Below are positions 36,401 to 51,165 of a stretch of 64,000 bases of DNA, one piece after another. Position 1 is the stretch's first letter. The number at the start of each line of letters is the position of its first letter. The stretch covers positions 4,526,001 through 4,590,000 of the forward strand of contig JBBPUQ010000005.1 in assembly GCA_038501195.1 (NCBI GenBank), read 5' to 3'. The translations under genes and the position numbers were made by a program. Under the pieces are notes generated by a model that was not told where the DNA came from, ran no database searches, and saw nothing but the letters and a program-made list of their open reading frames with translations. Source of the DNA: Nemania diffusa (taxonomy: Eukaryota > Ascomycota > Sordariomycetes > Xylariales > Xylariaceae).

Positions 36401-38797
36401 AATAATATTTAATATATTTTTTATTTATATAATATTTATAAATATAATAATATTATTTATATTAAATTTAATATATATATTTTTAAAGTTTTAGTTTATT
36501 TTTATATAAAAGTTTAATTTTAAATAAATTTTTAATTATATTTTTTTTATTATAAAATAATTAAAAGTTTTTATATTTTATAGTTTTTTTTAATATTTTA
36601 TATAATATTAAAAATTAAAAATAAATTAATTAATTAATATAATTTTATTATATAATTAAATATTTTTATTAATTATATAATAAAAAAAAATATTATTTAT
36701 TAAAAATTATATTATTTTTATTATATATAAAATATTTCTTTTTTATATAATTATTTTAATTATATTTAATTTATAAACTTTTTTAATATTTGTTAAATTT
36801 TTAATTTTTTATATAATTAAAATTATATTTTTTATTTGTTAAATAAATATTTTATAAAACAGTTATTTAATTGTTGTTTAAAATATAAATATATATATAA
36901 AAGTTTATAAAAAATATTTTATAAATTAATTTTTAAAATATTAAAGTTATTATTAATTTAAATATTTTATTATATATTTATATAATAGTTATATTTAATT
37001 ATATTTTATTTTAATAACTAATATTTAAAATTTATTAAGTTTTTAATAATTTATTAATTATTAGTTTTAATATTTTATATAAAACTTTTTTAAAGTTTTT
37101 TTGTTTTATTTATATAAAAATAATAATAATTTATTTAATTTAATATTAACTATAATTTATATTTATATTAAAATATATATTTATTATATAATATATTTTA
37201 TATTAAATTTTATTTGATTTAATATTATATATAAAAAAGTTTTTTATATAATTTTTTAAAATATAAAAAAATATTATATAATATTAATTATTTAAAATAT
37301 TTAATTATTTATAAATATTAATAAATAATTTAGCTTTATTATATAAAAAGTTATATAATTTACTAAAATAGTTATATTTTTTTTTTTTAAATTTTTTAAA
37401 ATATTATACATTTTTTTAATAAAATAATCTTATTTTATATAATTTTTATAAATAATAAATCTAAATAAATATTTAAAAATATTAAATTTAAAATTATATA
37501 ATAATTTAAATATAAAATAAAAATAACTAAAAAAATATAATAAATAAAATATTTATAAATAAATAAAAAATTAAATTAATAATTTATTTAAAAAATTAAT
37601 AACTTATATAATTTATATAATTATTTTTTAATAATAAATTATATAATTAATTATAAAACTTAAAAATAAATATTTTATAAAACTTTTTTTATTTATATAA
37701 TTTTTAATTAAATTAAAAATTATTTAATAAAATATATTAAATAAATAATAAAAAAAATAATTGCTATTTTAAAAATATATATTATTAATATTTTAATTTT
37801 TATAAAAAATAATTATATAAAAGTTTTAAATTATATTTATAAAATTAATAATTTTTTTAAATATTTAAATTGTTATAAAATATAATAACTTTATAAAATT
37901 TTAATAAATTATATTGTTTTATTTTTGTTTATATAATTTTTTAATATTATAAAAACAATGTTTTTTATTTTTAAAATATTAATTAAGTTATAATATAATA
38001 TATAACTAATTTAGTTAAATTAATATTATATTTAATTTTTAAAATCTTTTTTATATATTTTTAAAAAATTTTAACTAATATATTTTAAATATTTATATTT
38101 TATTATTTAATATATAAAATAAATAAAAAAGTGTTTTTTTATAACAATAAAAATATCAATAAATTTGTTTTAATATTTTTTAATAATATATTTTTATATA
38201 ATTATAATATTAATATTAAAATATTTAATAAATTTATTATATAAAAAGTTATATATAAAAATAATTTTTTATTTAATTTTTTATTAAAGCTATTAAAATA
38301 TTATTATATTTAAAAATTGTTATTTTAATTTATATATATAATAAATTTATTTAAATAAAAAATATAAATTATTTATTTACTTTTATATATATATTTTTTA
38401 CTAAATAAAAACAAATATATTTATATAATTAAATATAAATAATAAAAATTTTTTAAATAATAACATTATTTATTATTGCTTTTTTTATATAGAAATATTT
38501 TTTATTAAATTAAAAAAAATATATTTATATAATAAAAAATTTAATTTTTTTTTATATATAATAATATATATATTTTTTCTTAAATAAAAAAAAATATATA
38601 TATATAAAAATAAACTTAAAATATAATATAAATATAAATATTTTTTACTAAATTAAAAAAAATATATTTATATAATTAAAATTTAAAAGTTATTTTAATT
38701 AAGTTTTATTTTTAAATTTTATTAATTTATAATATATTGCTATTAAATAAAAAAAGCTAATATAACTATTAATTAATATTAATTTAATTTTATATAA

Positions 38798-39005
38798 TTA
38801 ATTATATATAGTAAAACTAAAGTAAAATATAATATTATAATTATATAATATTATTGTTATTTTTATATTTAAAAAGAATTTTTTATATATATAATATATA
38901 TATATATAAATTATATAAGCTTGTTAATAGCTCATTAATGTTATATATAATAAAATATAACTAATTATTTAATAAATAAATAATAAATTATATAAAAAAA
39001 ATTTA
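38798..39005 (+). repeat. Right LTR of LTR3
   Basis: See the left LTR at 33,205-33,412. After this repeat the LTR2 body resumes (ATTAAAATAT, matching LTR1 near 20,175). Confidence 0.7.
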
Positions 39006-42000
39006 AAATATTAAAATATAACTATTAATTTTAATATTTTTATAAAATTTATAAAATTAATAATATATTTTATATAATATTTATATAATTATATATAATT
39101 AAAAAGTAAAAATAAACAATTAATATAAATATTTTTAATAAAGTTTAATAAATAAACAAAATTTATATTTATAAATATTAATTATATATTTAAATAAAAA
39201 TTTAATATTATAGTTAAATATAATTTAAATATTTAATTATATAATATAATATATAATAATAAATTTATTTATATTTTTAAAAAATATAAAAATAAAAATA
39301 ATAATAAACTAAATAATAATATATTTATATAAATAATATTAACTTTAATATTTATATTAGTAAATATATTAAAACTAATAGTTATATAAATAAATTATTT
39401 AATATTATAACTAATTATATTAAAACTAATAATATTAATATATAATATAATATTTAATATAAATAATTAAATATTTAGTTTTTTTATACAAATAAAAACT
39501 TAAAAACTTATATTTATTTTTGAAATTTTTATTATATATTTTATATTTTTATTTATATATAAAAATCAATTATATAAACTTTTTTTTATTTAAATTATTT
39601 ATAATAGTTTAATTAAAATAATTTAATTTATTATATTTATTAAAATATAAAAATTTAATTAAAACTATAATAATAAATTATATAATATATTATATAAAAA
39701 AACTTAAATTTTTTTTTTAATATATTATTAATTTAAAATTATTAAAAAATAATATTATATAATATTTTTTTTTATATTAAAAAAAAAAACTAAATAATAT
39801 TATTTTAATTATATTAGTTTAATATATAAATAAAATAAAATTTATATAATATTTAATAATTATTTTAATATAATAATTAATTATAATTAATATTAAATTA
39901 ATTAAACTATTATTATTTTTAAATAAATAAAATAAAATAATTTAATAAAAATAATATTTAAAATATTAAAAATTATAATTAATAAGTTTTAATTTATATA
40001 ATATATTTTAAAATTTAATTATTATAAAAAAATATTATTTTATATAATAATTATATAAATATATTTTAATATATTTAAATTTAAATTTATTTTAATTAAT
40101 TAAAAATTTATATATAAAATTTTATTTTTTAATTTATAAATAATATTATAAGTTTTTTTTAATTAAAAAATAAATTATTATTATATAATAAATATTTATT
40201 TTATTAATAAAAAATATAATATTAAATATTTAAAATAATTATATAATTATAATTTTAAAAAAAGCTTTTATTAAAAATTATAATAATTATATAATAAAAA
40301 TAATAAAAATAATAAAAAATATTTTATTTATAAAAAATTTAGTTATTAATTTAATAATTATAACTAATAAAAAAAATTAAAAATAAAAAAACAATATTTT
40401 ATTATATATAATATTTTAAAATAAAAAACTTTATTATATAAAAAATATAATATATTTATATTAAATTATAAAAATAATAAAAACTTTTTATATAATAATA
40501 AATTTAATAATAATTTAAATTTTAAAACTAAAAATAAAATCATTGAAGTTTTAATAAATTTAATATATTTTTATTATATAATAAAAAAAAATATATATAT
40601 TTAAAATTAAATATTAATATTAAATAATTTTTATTTAAATAATTAATATAATATAAAATATTAAAATATTTTATAAAATATTAATATAATTAAAATTTTA
40701 ACTATTAAAAAAGTTTAAACTAAAATTTTTATTTAAAAAAACTTTTTTATATAAATAAATTAAATTTTAAAAAATATAATAATTTAATTTAATAATATTA
40801 AAAGTTTTAAAATTATAAATATTATAATAATTTTAATATTAATTAAATTAATTAAATTTTATATTTTAAATATATTAATTTTATTTTTAATATTATTATA
40901 AAATATAAATTAATTATATATTTATTTTAATAATATATAAAATATAATTATATAATAAAATAATATAATAATATTAATTATATAAAAATAAAAATATTTA
41001 TTTTTTAATAGTAATTAATTAAAAATTATATTATTGATTTAAATATTTTTATATAAAAAAATTTATAAAATTATTTTAAAAAATTAAATATAATAATATT
41101 AATATTTTAATATTTTAAAAAATTAAAAAGTTTTATTATTATTATTAATTAAATAATTAAATTTTAAAAAAATTTAAATTTTTATTATAAAATAAATATA
41201 ATTTTAATTATAAAATTATTATTAATATTATATAAATTAATAAATAATAAATTTTATATATAATTAATATAAATATTTTATTTTAAATAATTAAATTTTT
41301 AAAATTTTTAAATATATATAATATTTAAAATATATTATATTAATATTAAATTTTAATATATTAAAAATTATTTAATTATATTATATATAATTTTAATATA
41401 TATTTTTTATTTAAAAAATTTTATAATAATATATAATTAATTAAAACTTTATATAAAAAAATATTTATTAAAATATATTAAATTATTAAAAAAATTAAAT
41501 AAATATATATATTATTTTATTATATATTTAATATTTTATATAAAAAAATCAATTATTATATAAATAATAAAATAATATTATAAATAATTATAAAAATATT
41601 AAATAATATAATTAAATTAAATAATTTTATATTTATTTTATTAATTTTTAAAATTTATTTTAAAATTAATAATAATATATTTTTTTTTTTAAATTATTTA
41701 AAAAATAAAAATTATATAAAAAATTATAAAAATATTAAAAAATATTTATATAAAAATTAATATTAACTAAATTATATAAAATATTTTTTTTAATTTTTTT
41801 AAAATAAAATTATAATATAAAAAAAATATAAAAATTAAATAAAATTATATAAAATTTTTATAATTAAAAATTATAATATTATAATTAATATAATAAATAA
41901 ATTAATTAAATTTTATTATATATAAATTAAATTATATTATTAATAAAAAAATATATTTAATTTATTATATAAAAAAAACAATTTTTTATATAATTTCTTT

Positions 42001-43671
42001 TAAATTATTAAATAATTAAAATTTTAATATAAAAATAAATTAAAAAAATTATTTATATTTATTAATAATTAATATTTTATATTAAAAAAATTTAATAATT
42101 ATATTTTAATTATATAATTAAAATAAAATAATATAATTATTATATTTAATATATTTTTTAAATAATTAAATATAATTAAAATAAATATATTAATAATTTA
42201 AAATATATTTTAATTTATATAATATAATTTAAATTAATATAATTAAATAAAATTTTTTTAAATTAAATTAATATTAAAAATTAAAAATTAAATAATAAAA
42301 TTATATAAAAAGTTTAAATTAATTATATAAAATTATAAAAATAATAATAATATTTAAATTTTTATATAAATATTAATAATTTAATATATAAATTAATAAT
42401 TTATTATAACTTTAAAATTATTATTAATTTAAAATTATAATATATATATAAAATTATAAAATATTTTTTAAATATAAATATAATTATATAATAAATTAAA
42501 TTAAAAAATTTATATTTATTTATTAAAAAAACTAAAAAATAAATATTTAATAAATATTATATAAATTAATTAAATTAAAATTATATTAATATAAAATTTA
42601 TTATAAATATTATTATTAAAAATTAAATATAAAAATATTTATATATAATTTATATTTATTATATATTAAAAAAAAACTTAATAAATTTATAATTATAAAA
42701 TTTTAAATAAATAATATTTTTAATATTATATTTAAAAAATTTTTATATAAAAAAAAAATTAAACTATTATTTTATATAAAATTAAAAATAAAATTAATAT
42801 TTAAATATTTTATTTAATTTAATAAAAATAAAATTTAAATAAATAAATAAAAATTATTTTTTATTTAATAAAAATAAATTAAATAATTATATATTATTAA
42901 TTTTTATATAAAAAATTATTTTTAACAATATATTATTTAATAAATTTAAAATATATATATTATATTAATATATTAATTTAAAATATTATATAATTTATTA
43001 ATTATTATATAAATTTAAAAATTATTAAAAAATAATATTAAAATATTAAATATATAAATATAATAATAAATTAATAATATATAATAAAAACTATATTATA
43101 TATTTTTAAATTTTAATTATATAAAAATTTTTATTTTTATTAATAAAATATTTATAAATAATAAAAATTTAAATTTTTAAATTAAATTTATAATTATATT
43201 AATTAATAAAAATTATATAAAAAATATTTTTATAATTAAAAATAATATTATTTATTAAAATTTAATTAAATATAAATAAATTATATATAATATATTAATA
43301 AATAAATTATATAATATAATTAATAAATTTAATTATATTATTATATTTAATATAATTTTTTAAAAAATTATTTATATAATAAAATTATTAATTATATTAT
43401 TAATTATATATATTAATTTTAAATTTTTATATAAATATTTAATTAAATTAAAAATTATATAAAAAAAATAATTTATAATTAATAATAAAAATAATTTAAT
43501 AAATATTTATATATAAAAAATATTTAATTAAATATTAAAAAAACTAATTAATATAAATAAATTAATTATATAAATAAAAATATATATAAATTAATTAAAT
43601 AATAAAAAAAAATAACTAAAAATTAATTAATATTAAAATTAAAATTATTATATAAAAAAAAAAAGTTTTAA

Positions 43672-43979
43672 TATTAAATTAATAATTTAATAAAATTTAT
43701 ATATATATATTAAATATATATAATTAAAATTTAAATTAAAAACTTTATTAAATAATTAAATAAATAAAAAATATAAAAATTTATTAAAATTTATAAAATT
43801 TATAAATTTTATATATATATATATATAAATAATTTATATATAATTTTTTTAATTATATTCTTTTATAAAATATATATATAAATTAATATAAAATTTTAAA
43901 ATTTAAAAATAAATTTTAAACTTTATAAATTATTTTAAATTTTTTTATATATATATATATATAAAAAGTTTTATTAATT
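43672..43979 (+). repeat. 3' LTR of LTR2
   Basis: 308 bp, ends AAAAAGTTTTATTAATT and is followed at once by the duplication AAAAC. Confidence 0.85.
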
Positions 43980-46900
43980 AAAACTTTTATTTTTATATAA
44001 TTTTTTTTTTATAATTATTAATTTAAAGGTTTTATAAAATATAAATTAATATAATAAAACAATTAAAAAATAATATTATATTTTATAATAAAATAAAATA
44101 AATTTAAAAATAAAAACTAAATTAAAAAAAAAATAATTTTAAATATTATAAAAAAATATTATAAAATAATATATTAATTAATAATATAATTTAAAACTTT
44201 AAAATTTAAATTATTAATATAAAAATTATTATTTAATTAAAATAAAATTATATAAATAATTTAAATTAAATTTATTAAAAAAAGTTTAATATATTTAATA
44301 AATTAATTTTAATTTAATATATTATAAAAATATTTAATATTAATTAAATAATTAATATTAATATTTTATATAAAAAATAATAAAAAACTTTAAATAATAA
44401 ATTAATATTATTTTTATTTAATAAAAATTTAAAATATATTAAATTAATAAAATAATTAATATTTAAAAAATTAATTTATTTAAAAAAGTTTTTTTTTAAA
44501 GTTTAATTAATTAAAATATTATTATTTTAATTTAATTATAATATAGTTTTAAAATTAAATAATATATTTAAAAATAATAGCTTTTTATAATATTATATAT
44601 TAATTTAATATATTTGTTTTTTTTTAAAAAAAAAAAAACTATTAAAACTAAAATTTATTAAATTAAATATAAATTTAAATATAATATTTATTTTATTTAT
44701 ATTTAAATTTTATTTAATTAAATAAAAGTTTTATATTAATTTTTAATAAAAAAATTAATTTTTAAAAAATATATTATTTAATTATTATAAATTAAAAATA
44801 TATTTAAAGCTTAATATTATTAAAACTTTTAATTAATTATTATTAATAATTAAATTTTATGTTTTAATTATATTTTAAATTAAATTAAAAACCTTTAATT
44901 AAATAATTTTATTATTTAATTTAAAAATAAAATCTATATAATAATAAAATTTTATTAATATTTAATTTTATAATTTATATTATATTTAAAGTTTAAACTT
45001 TTAAACTATTAAAATATATTTTATTAAAAAAGTATAAAATATTAAATTATTAAATTTAATATTTAAAAAGTTTATATTAATAAATTAATTATTAATTATT
45101 AATTGTTATAATTATATTAATATTATATTATTTTTTTTTATAATTTACTTTTATATAATATAATATATATATAAAAGCTAATATTAAATTAATAAAAACT
45201 AATATTATAATTAAACTTTAAAACATTTATTTATTTATATTTATATTATATATAAATAAAAATAAAACTTAACTATTAATAAATATTAAAAAGTTATATT
45301 TTTTAACTATATTTTAAATTTATAGCTTTTAAATAACTTAATATAATATTATATTTAAAATTTAAACTTTTAAATTATTAAAATATCTTTTATTAAAAAA
45401 GTATAAAATATTAAATTGTTAAATATAATATTTAAAAAACTTATATTAATAAATTAATTATTATAGTTATAATAATATTATAATTTATTTAATTAATTTA
45501 TTAATATATATATTAATAATATTTTAATTTATTTTAATAAAACTTTAAAATATTAAAAATAATATAAAAGAATAATTTATTATTTATATAAAATTAATTT
45601 TTAAAAAAATATTTATAAATTTTATTTTAAAGTTATTATTATTAATTATTTAAATATAATTTTAAAAATTAATTAAAATATTATAATAAATTTAAAAAAA
45701 ATTAAAACAATTTTAAATTAAAAATTTTAAAACTTTAAATTAATAATATTAATTAAATTATTTTTAAAATTTTATAATTTTATAAAAATATTTATTTATT
45801 ATATTAATAATATTTTTAAATTATTTATATAATTATTAAAAAAAAACTATAAATAAAAATTAAATTTAAAATAATAAAAAACTTTTAAAATAATAAAAAA
45901 ACTAGTTATATTAATTTTAATATTAGTTTTTTCTTTTTAATTTAAAGTTTTAATATATATTAAAATAAATATTTTATATAATATAATTAAAAAAACTATT
46001 TAATAAAAATAAAAAAATAATAAATAAAAATTATAATTTTATATAAATAAATTTATTTAATTTAAAACTAAAAAATATTAATAATAATATAAATTTTTAA
46101 ATATTATTATTTTAAATTATTAAATATTAATTTATTAATTAATTAAAAATATTTTTTTAATAAAATAAATTAAATAAATAAATTTTTTATATAATTTTAA
46201 TATTTTTTTTTAATATATTTTTTTAAAAAATAACTAATTTATTAATAATTAAAATTTTTTAAAAAAAAAAAAAAAACTTTTATATTTATTAAATTAAATA
46301 TAATTAAAAGTTTTATAATTATTTTTTAATTTATTATAATTAAAATATTAATTATAAAAAATATAAATTTAATTAATTTAATTTTAAAAAAAAATATAAT
46401 TTAAAATTTAAAAAATTATAATAAAAAAATTATAATATTAAAAACTATTATAAATAAAATAAATTTTTTTAAAATTATTTTATTATAAAAAATATATAAA
46501 TTTATATTAATAATTTATTAAAATTAAAATAAATTAATATAAATATTAAAATAAAACTATTATTAGTTTTTTTTTTTAAAAAAATTTATATTAATATATT
46601 AATAATTATTATAAATATATATATAATAAAAAAATAAAATAAAAAAGGTTTAAATTATTATATTTAATATTTATATTATAAAATATTTAATAATATATAA
46701 TAATAAATAATAAAAATATATTTTTAAATTAATATAAATATAATTATATTTAAATATTTATTAATAAATTTAATAAAATTATTATTATTTCATTTAATTA
46801 ATAAATAAATAATATAAAAAAATTAATATTAAAATATTATTATATATTATATTATATTTTTAATATATTAAAAACTTAGTTATTTAATAATATTAAATTA

Positions 46901-47085
46901 TTTATTTTAAAATTTATAAAAATATTAAATTTATTAATAAATATTAAATATAAATAAAATAATATTTATTATTTATAAATATAAAATATTATAAAAAAAA
47001 CAAATTATAATTTAAATTAAAAATTATATTTTTATATAAATAAATATTAAAACAATTAAAATATATATTATTTATAAATTATATT

Positions 47086-47125
47086 AAATTTTTTTATATA
47101 TATATATATAAAAAGTTTTATTAAT
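47086..47125 (+). repeat. 40-bp end fragment resembling the LTR1-family LTR
   Basis: An oligo-T, (AT)7 and AAAAAGTTTTATTAAT string is nearly identical to the last 40 bp of the LTR2 3' LTR, differing by one AT unit. It sits where the X2 homology ends. It may be a relic LTR end or chance in AT-only DNA. Confidence 0.35.
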
Positions 47126-48567
47126 ATTTTATATTATAAAATATTATATTTAATATTATATTATTAAAAAAATTAGTTTTTATTATAATATTAATATTAT
47201 AAAAAAAATAATATAAAATAAATATATTTATTAAAATTATTTATAAAGCTTAAAATATTTTTTAATATTTTAAAATTTATTAAAATATTATATTAATATA
47301 TATAAAAATAATAAATAATTTTATAATTAATTTATATTTTTTTATAAATTTTTTATAAAAGTTATAAAAGTTTAAAAATAATTATATTTTTTTAAAATAT
47401 ATTTTTTTTTTTATTATAAAATAAATTTTAATAATATATAATTTTTATTTTATTAAAATTAATATTTATTTTATATATTTTTATAATAAATTTTAATAAT
47501 TTAATTTTTATTATATAAAATTTATATTTTTTAACATTAATTTATAACTTAATTTCTTTTTAAATAAATTAATATTTTATTAATATAATATTTATATTTT
47601 AATTTATTATTAAAATAAATTAATATATTATTAATAAATATTATATAAAAAATATTTAAATAATTTTTTAATATATTATTTATATAATATTAAAATATTA
47701 TAAATTTATTTATTAAATTAAATAAAAATATTTTAAATTAATAAATTTTATATTTTATTTAAAAAATTATTAATAATTTTTTTTTTTAAATATTTAAATA
47801 TAATAAAAAGTTTATTAAATATTTATTTTTATATAAACTTTAATTTAAAATATTTTAATTAAAGTTTTATTAATTAAAAATAAAAAATATTTCTTTTTTT
47901 AAATAATTAAATTTAATTTTTTATAATTTATATATAATTATAAAAAGTTGTTTTTTTTTTTATAAATAAAACTAATATTATTTATAATATTATTATTAAT
48001 TTAATAAAATTTTTTATTAAATTATTATTAATATATTTTTAATATATTTTTATTTTTTTTAATAATATTTTATATAATATATTATATTTTTTTAATATTA
48101 AATATAATATTATTTTTATTAATTTTTTTTTATTTTTTATTAATTTTTTTAAATTTTTTTTTAAAAGTTATTTAATTTAATTTATATAATAAAATTATAT
48201 TATATAAAATAATATTTTTTTATTTTATTATTATATTAAATTTAATTATATTAATAATATTAATTTAAATTAATTAATATTTATATTATTTAATTATATT
48301 TTATTTTTAATTTATAATTTTTATATTTTTTTTTTATAAAAATATATAAATTTAAATTATTTTTATAAACTTTTTTTTATAATATATATTTTATATATTA
48401 TATTTTTTATTATAAATAATTTTTATTTATATTAAAACTAGTTTATAAAAAATATAAAATTAAAATAAATAATTAAAAAATAATTAAAAACTTTTTTTTT
48501 ATTTAATTTTTATTTATTTTTTTTAATATTTAAATTTATTAATATAAAAATAAACTTTTTTAAATTT

Positions 48568-48569
<2 letters not shown>

Positions 48570-48603
<34 letters not shown>
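48570..48603. repeat. Uninterrupted run of 34 T
   Basis: Homopolymer inside the body of element Y. A similar 31-T run lies at 55,827-55,857 in the hAT element. Such lengths may be assembly-limited. Confidence 0.9.
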
Positions 48604-48610
<7 letters not shown>

Positions 48611-51165
48611 TTAATTTATTTTTTTATTTTTTTTATTTTTATTTTTTATATTTATTAACTTTTATTAATAATTTATATTTTATTAATAATTAATATTAAT
48701 AATTAAATTTTTTATATTATTTATTAAAATATTAAAAATTTAATATTTTAATTTTTAATTATTAAAAAATAATAGTTTTTTTTTTTATTATTTATTAAAA
48801 CATTATAATAATTTAAATATTTATTTTTTATAATAATATTATATTTTATATTTATTATTAATAAAAATATATTTAAAATTATTTTATTTTATATATAAAA
48901 ATATATTATTAAAATAATATTAATAATTTATATAACTTTTTTATTATAATTTATTATTTAAAACAATATAAATTTTATAATTATTTTAACTTTTAAATAT
49001 TTTAAAATTTTTATAATAAAGTTTAATTTAATTAATAAATATATATTTATTTTTATATTAATTAATATTTTTATTAATAAAATAAATTTATTATTTATTA
49101 TTATATAATTTATAAAAAAAAAGTTTTTTTTAATAACTTTTATAAAAAATTAAATAATATTTTTTTATATTTATTTATATTTAATATTAATATATAAATT
49201 TATTTAAAATAAAATTTTAATTTTTTTAAATAGTTTTTTTTAGTTTTTTTTTAATATAGTTTATATTTAATTAAACTTTATAATTTAAATAAAAATAATA
49301 TTAATATAAATTATATTAAATTATTTAAAATTAAATTTATAAAAATATTTATTATTTTTATATTTTTAATTATAATATATAAAATATTATTTTTATAAAA
49401 TTAAAACTTTTATTTAATTAAATAAAACTTTAATATAAATATAATAATTATTTAAAATTATATTTAAAATTAAAATATTTAAATGTTTTATATTGTTATT
49501 TTAATATAAATTTAATTTTATAAGTTTTTTTTTTTTTTAAATTTTATATTTTTTTTTTACTTAGTTATTTTTAAAAAATAATTTTTATATTATTAATAAT
49601 TATATATTTAAATATAATTACAAAAGTTAATAAATATTATTTATTTATTATATAAGTTTTTAATATATAATTTATTAATTTATTTTAATAATTTATTATA
49701 TAAGTTTTTTTTAAAATTTATAAAACTAATTTAAATTGTTTTAATTTATTTAATAAATTTTATATTAAATTATATAAATTTATTCAAATTTTATATTTTA
49801 AAGTTTTAATATTTAATTTATATTTTTTTATATTTATTAAAATTATAATAATAAATAAATAAATAATTTAAAATTTTAATATTTATTTTCAAAATAAGTT
49901 TTTTTTTATAATTATTTATAATAAATATTATAATATTTTTAAAAATAAAACTTTTTATTTAATTAATAATATAATTTATTTTTTTTAAATTTTAATTATA
50001 ATAATTAATATTTTTAATTAATTTATTTTATAATAATATAAATTAATATTTAAATTAAACTTTAGTTTTATTTTTTATTAATTTATTATTAATAAATATT
50101 AATAAATTAACTATTTTTATTAAAAATTCTTTTTTTTTTTTATAATTATAAAAGTTTTATTAATAATTTTAAAATTCAAAATATTTTTATATTTTTATTT
50201 TTATTATTAAATTATATTAATAAAAACTAAATTAATAATAAAAATAACTAATATAAATTTTAAAATTATAATTATTATAGTTATAATTTAATTTTAAAAA
50301 AATTTAATTTAATTTTTTAAATTTGTAATTTTTTTTTTTATAAATATTTATAATTTTATAAAATATAATATTTTTAAAATTAATTTTTTAATAAATTATA
50401 TTTATTTTTTATTATTTAGTTTTTTTTTTAATTTAATTATTTAAATATATAAAAATTAAATATTTTATTTAAAAAAATTTATTATATTATTAAATTTTTT
50501 TATAATTTTTTAAACAATATTTAATTATAAAATATAATATTTAAATTTTTAATATATTGCTTTTTTATAAATATTTATTATTATTTAAAACTATTTAAAA
50601 GTTTATTATATTTAAATTATATTTTTTTTTAGTTTTTAATAAAAAAAACAAAAATTATTTAAAAAGTTTTATTTTAAACAATAAAATATTTAATATTAAT
50701 TATTATTTTTTTAATTATATTTTTATATTTAATTTTATTAATAACTATATATTATTATTACTTATTATATTTTTTAAAGTTTTTATAAATAAATTTATAT
50801 TTTTTATAAATATTAAAAATAAAAAGTTTTTTATTATTAAAAATGTTATAATAAAATTTATTATTATTATTTATAATATATTTTATAATATAAATATATT
50901 TTATATAATTTTTAAATAAACTTTAAAAGTTTTAAAATTATTAATATAATTTATTTCGTTTATAGTTTATTTATATTTATAAAGCAAGTTTTATTAATTT
51001 ATTTATTATAAATTATATTTATTATTTAATTTTTTTATAATTAATAATAAATATATTATTATTAAAAGTTAATTATATTATTTTAATATATTAAAATTAA
51101 TTAATTTGTTTAAAAGTTTTTAAAAATTTATTGTTTTTTTAAATAATTAAAATAAACTTTAGTTT

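Larger units (their letters stand above)
33205..39005 (+). mobile_element. LTR retrotransposon 'LTR3' nested in LTR2, ~205-bp LTRs
   Basis: Direct repeats at about 33,205-33,412 and 38,798-39,005 lie at a constant offset of 5,593 bp. Both contain ATATAATATTATAATTATAT, GTTATTTTTATATTTAAAAA and TAAATAAATAATAAATTATA. The LTR2 body is interrupted exactly here: homology to LTR1 stops near its position 20.15 kb and resumes near 20.17 kb. Size about 5.8 kb. Exact ends and target duplication are not resolved, and no coding motif survives. Plus orientation is assumed only from the layout. Confidence 0.72.
32436..43979 (+). mobile_element. LTR retrotransposon 'LTR2', second copy of the LTR1 family, split by LTR3, TSD AAAAC
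   Basis: LTRs at 32,436-32,740 (305 bp) and 43,672-43,979 (308 bp) match the LTR1 family but are far more decayed (TATTAAATTAATAATTTAAT). The 5-bp duplication AAAAC flanks it at 32,431-32,435 and 43,980-43,984. The span is 11.5 kb because LTR3 sits inside; without it the element is about 5.74 kb, close to LTR1. The body aligns with LTR1 on both sides of the insertion, for example 39.35-39.45 kb with 20.51-20.60 kb. A purine tract (A-rich then AG) precedes the 3' LTR. Confidence 0.85.
25550..47085. repeat. Large imperfect inverted repeat formed by X1 and X2, centre ~30.25 kb
   Basis: 25.55-30.2 kb is matched in reverse complement by 30.3-32.43 kb continued at 43.98-47.09 kb. Spot checks agree along the whole arm: 26.1-26.3 with 46.3-46.5, 27.8-28.0 with 44.0-44.3, 28.1-28.4 with 32.1-32.4, and 29.93-30.18 with 30.30-30.54. 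Each arm is about 4.7-5.2 kb after removing LTR2. Confidence 0.75.
30290..47085 (-). mobile_element. LTR retrotransposon 'X2', inverted second copy of X, 5'-truncated, split by LTR2
   Basis: Reverse-orientation copy of X1. Its 3' LTR is at about 30,290-30,591 and its body continues to 32,435, then from 43,985 to about 47,085. Removing LTR2 leaves about 5.25 kb. Similarity to X1 stops near 47,085, opposite X1 position ~25.55 kb. The expected 5' LTR (about 0.8 kb further right) was not found, so the 5' end appears lost. Confidence 0.6.

Noticed and set aside
17600..51100. Short open frames rich in Asn, Ile, Lys and Phe inside the AT blocks (for example 20,334-20,555 and 19,945-19,763)
   Set aside because: They arise from AT-only sequence, contain no domain, and lie inside RIPped retrotransposon bodies.
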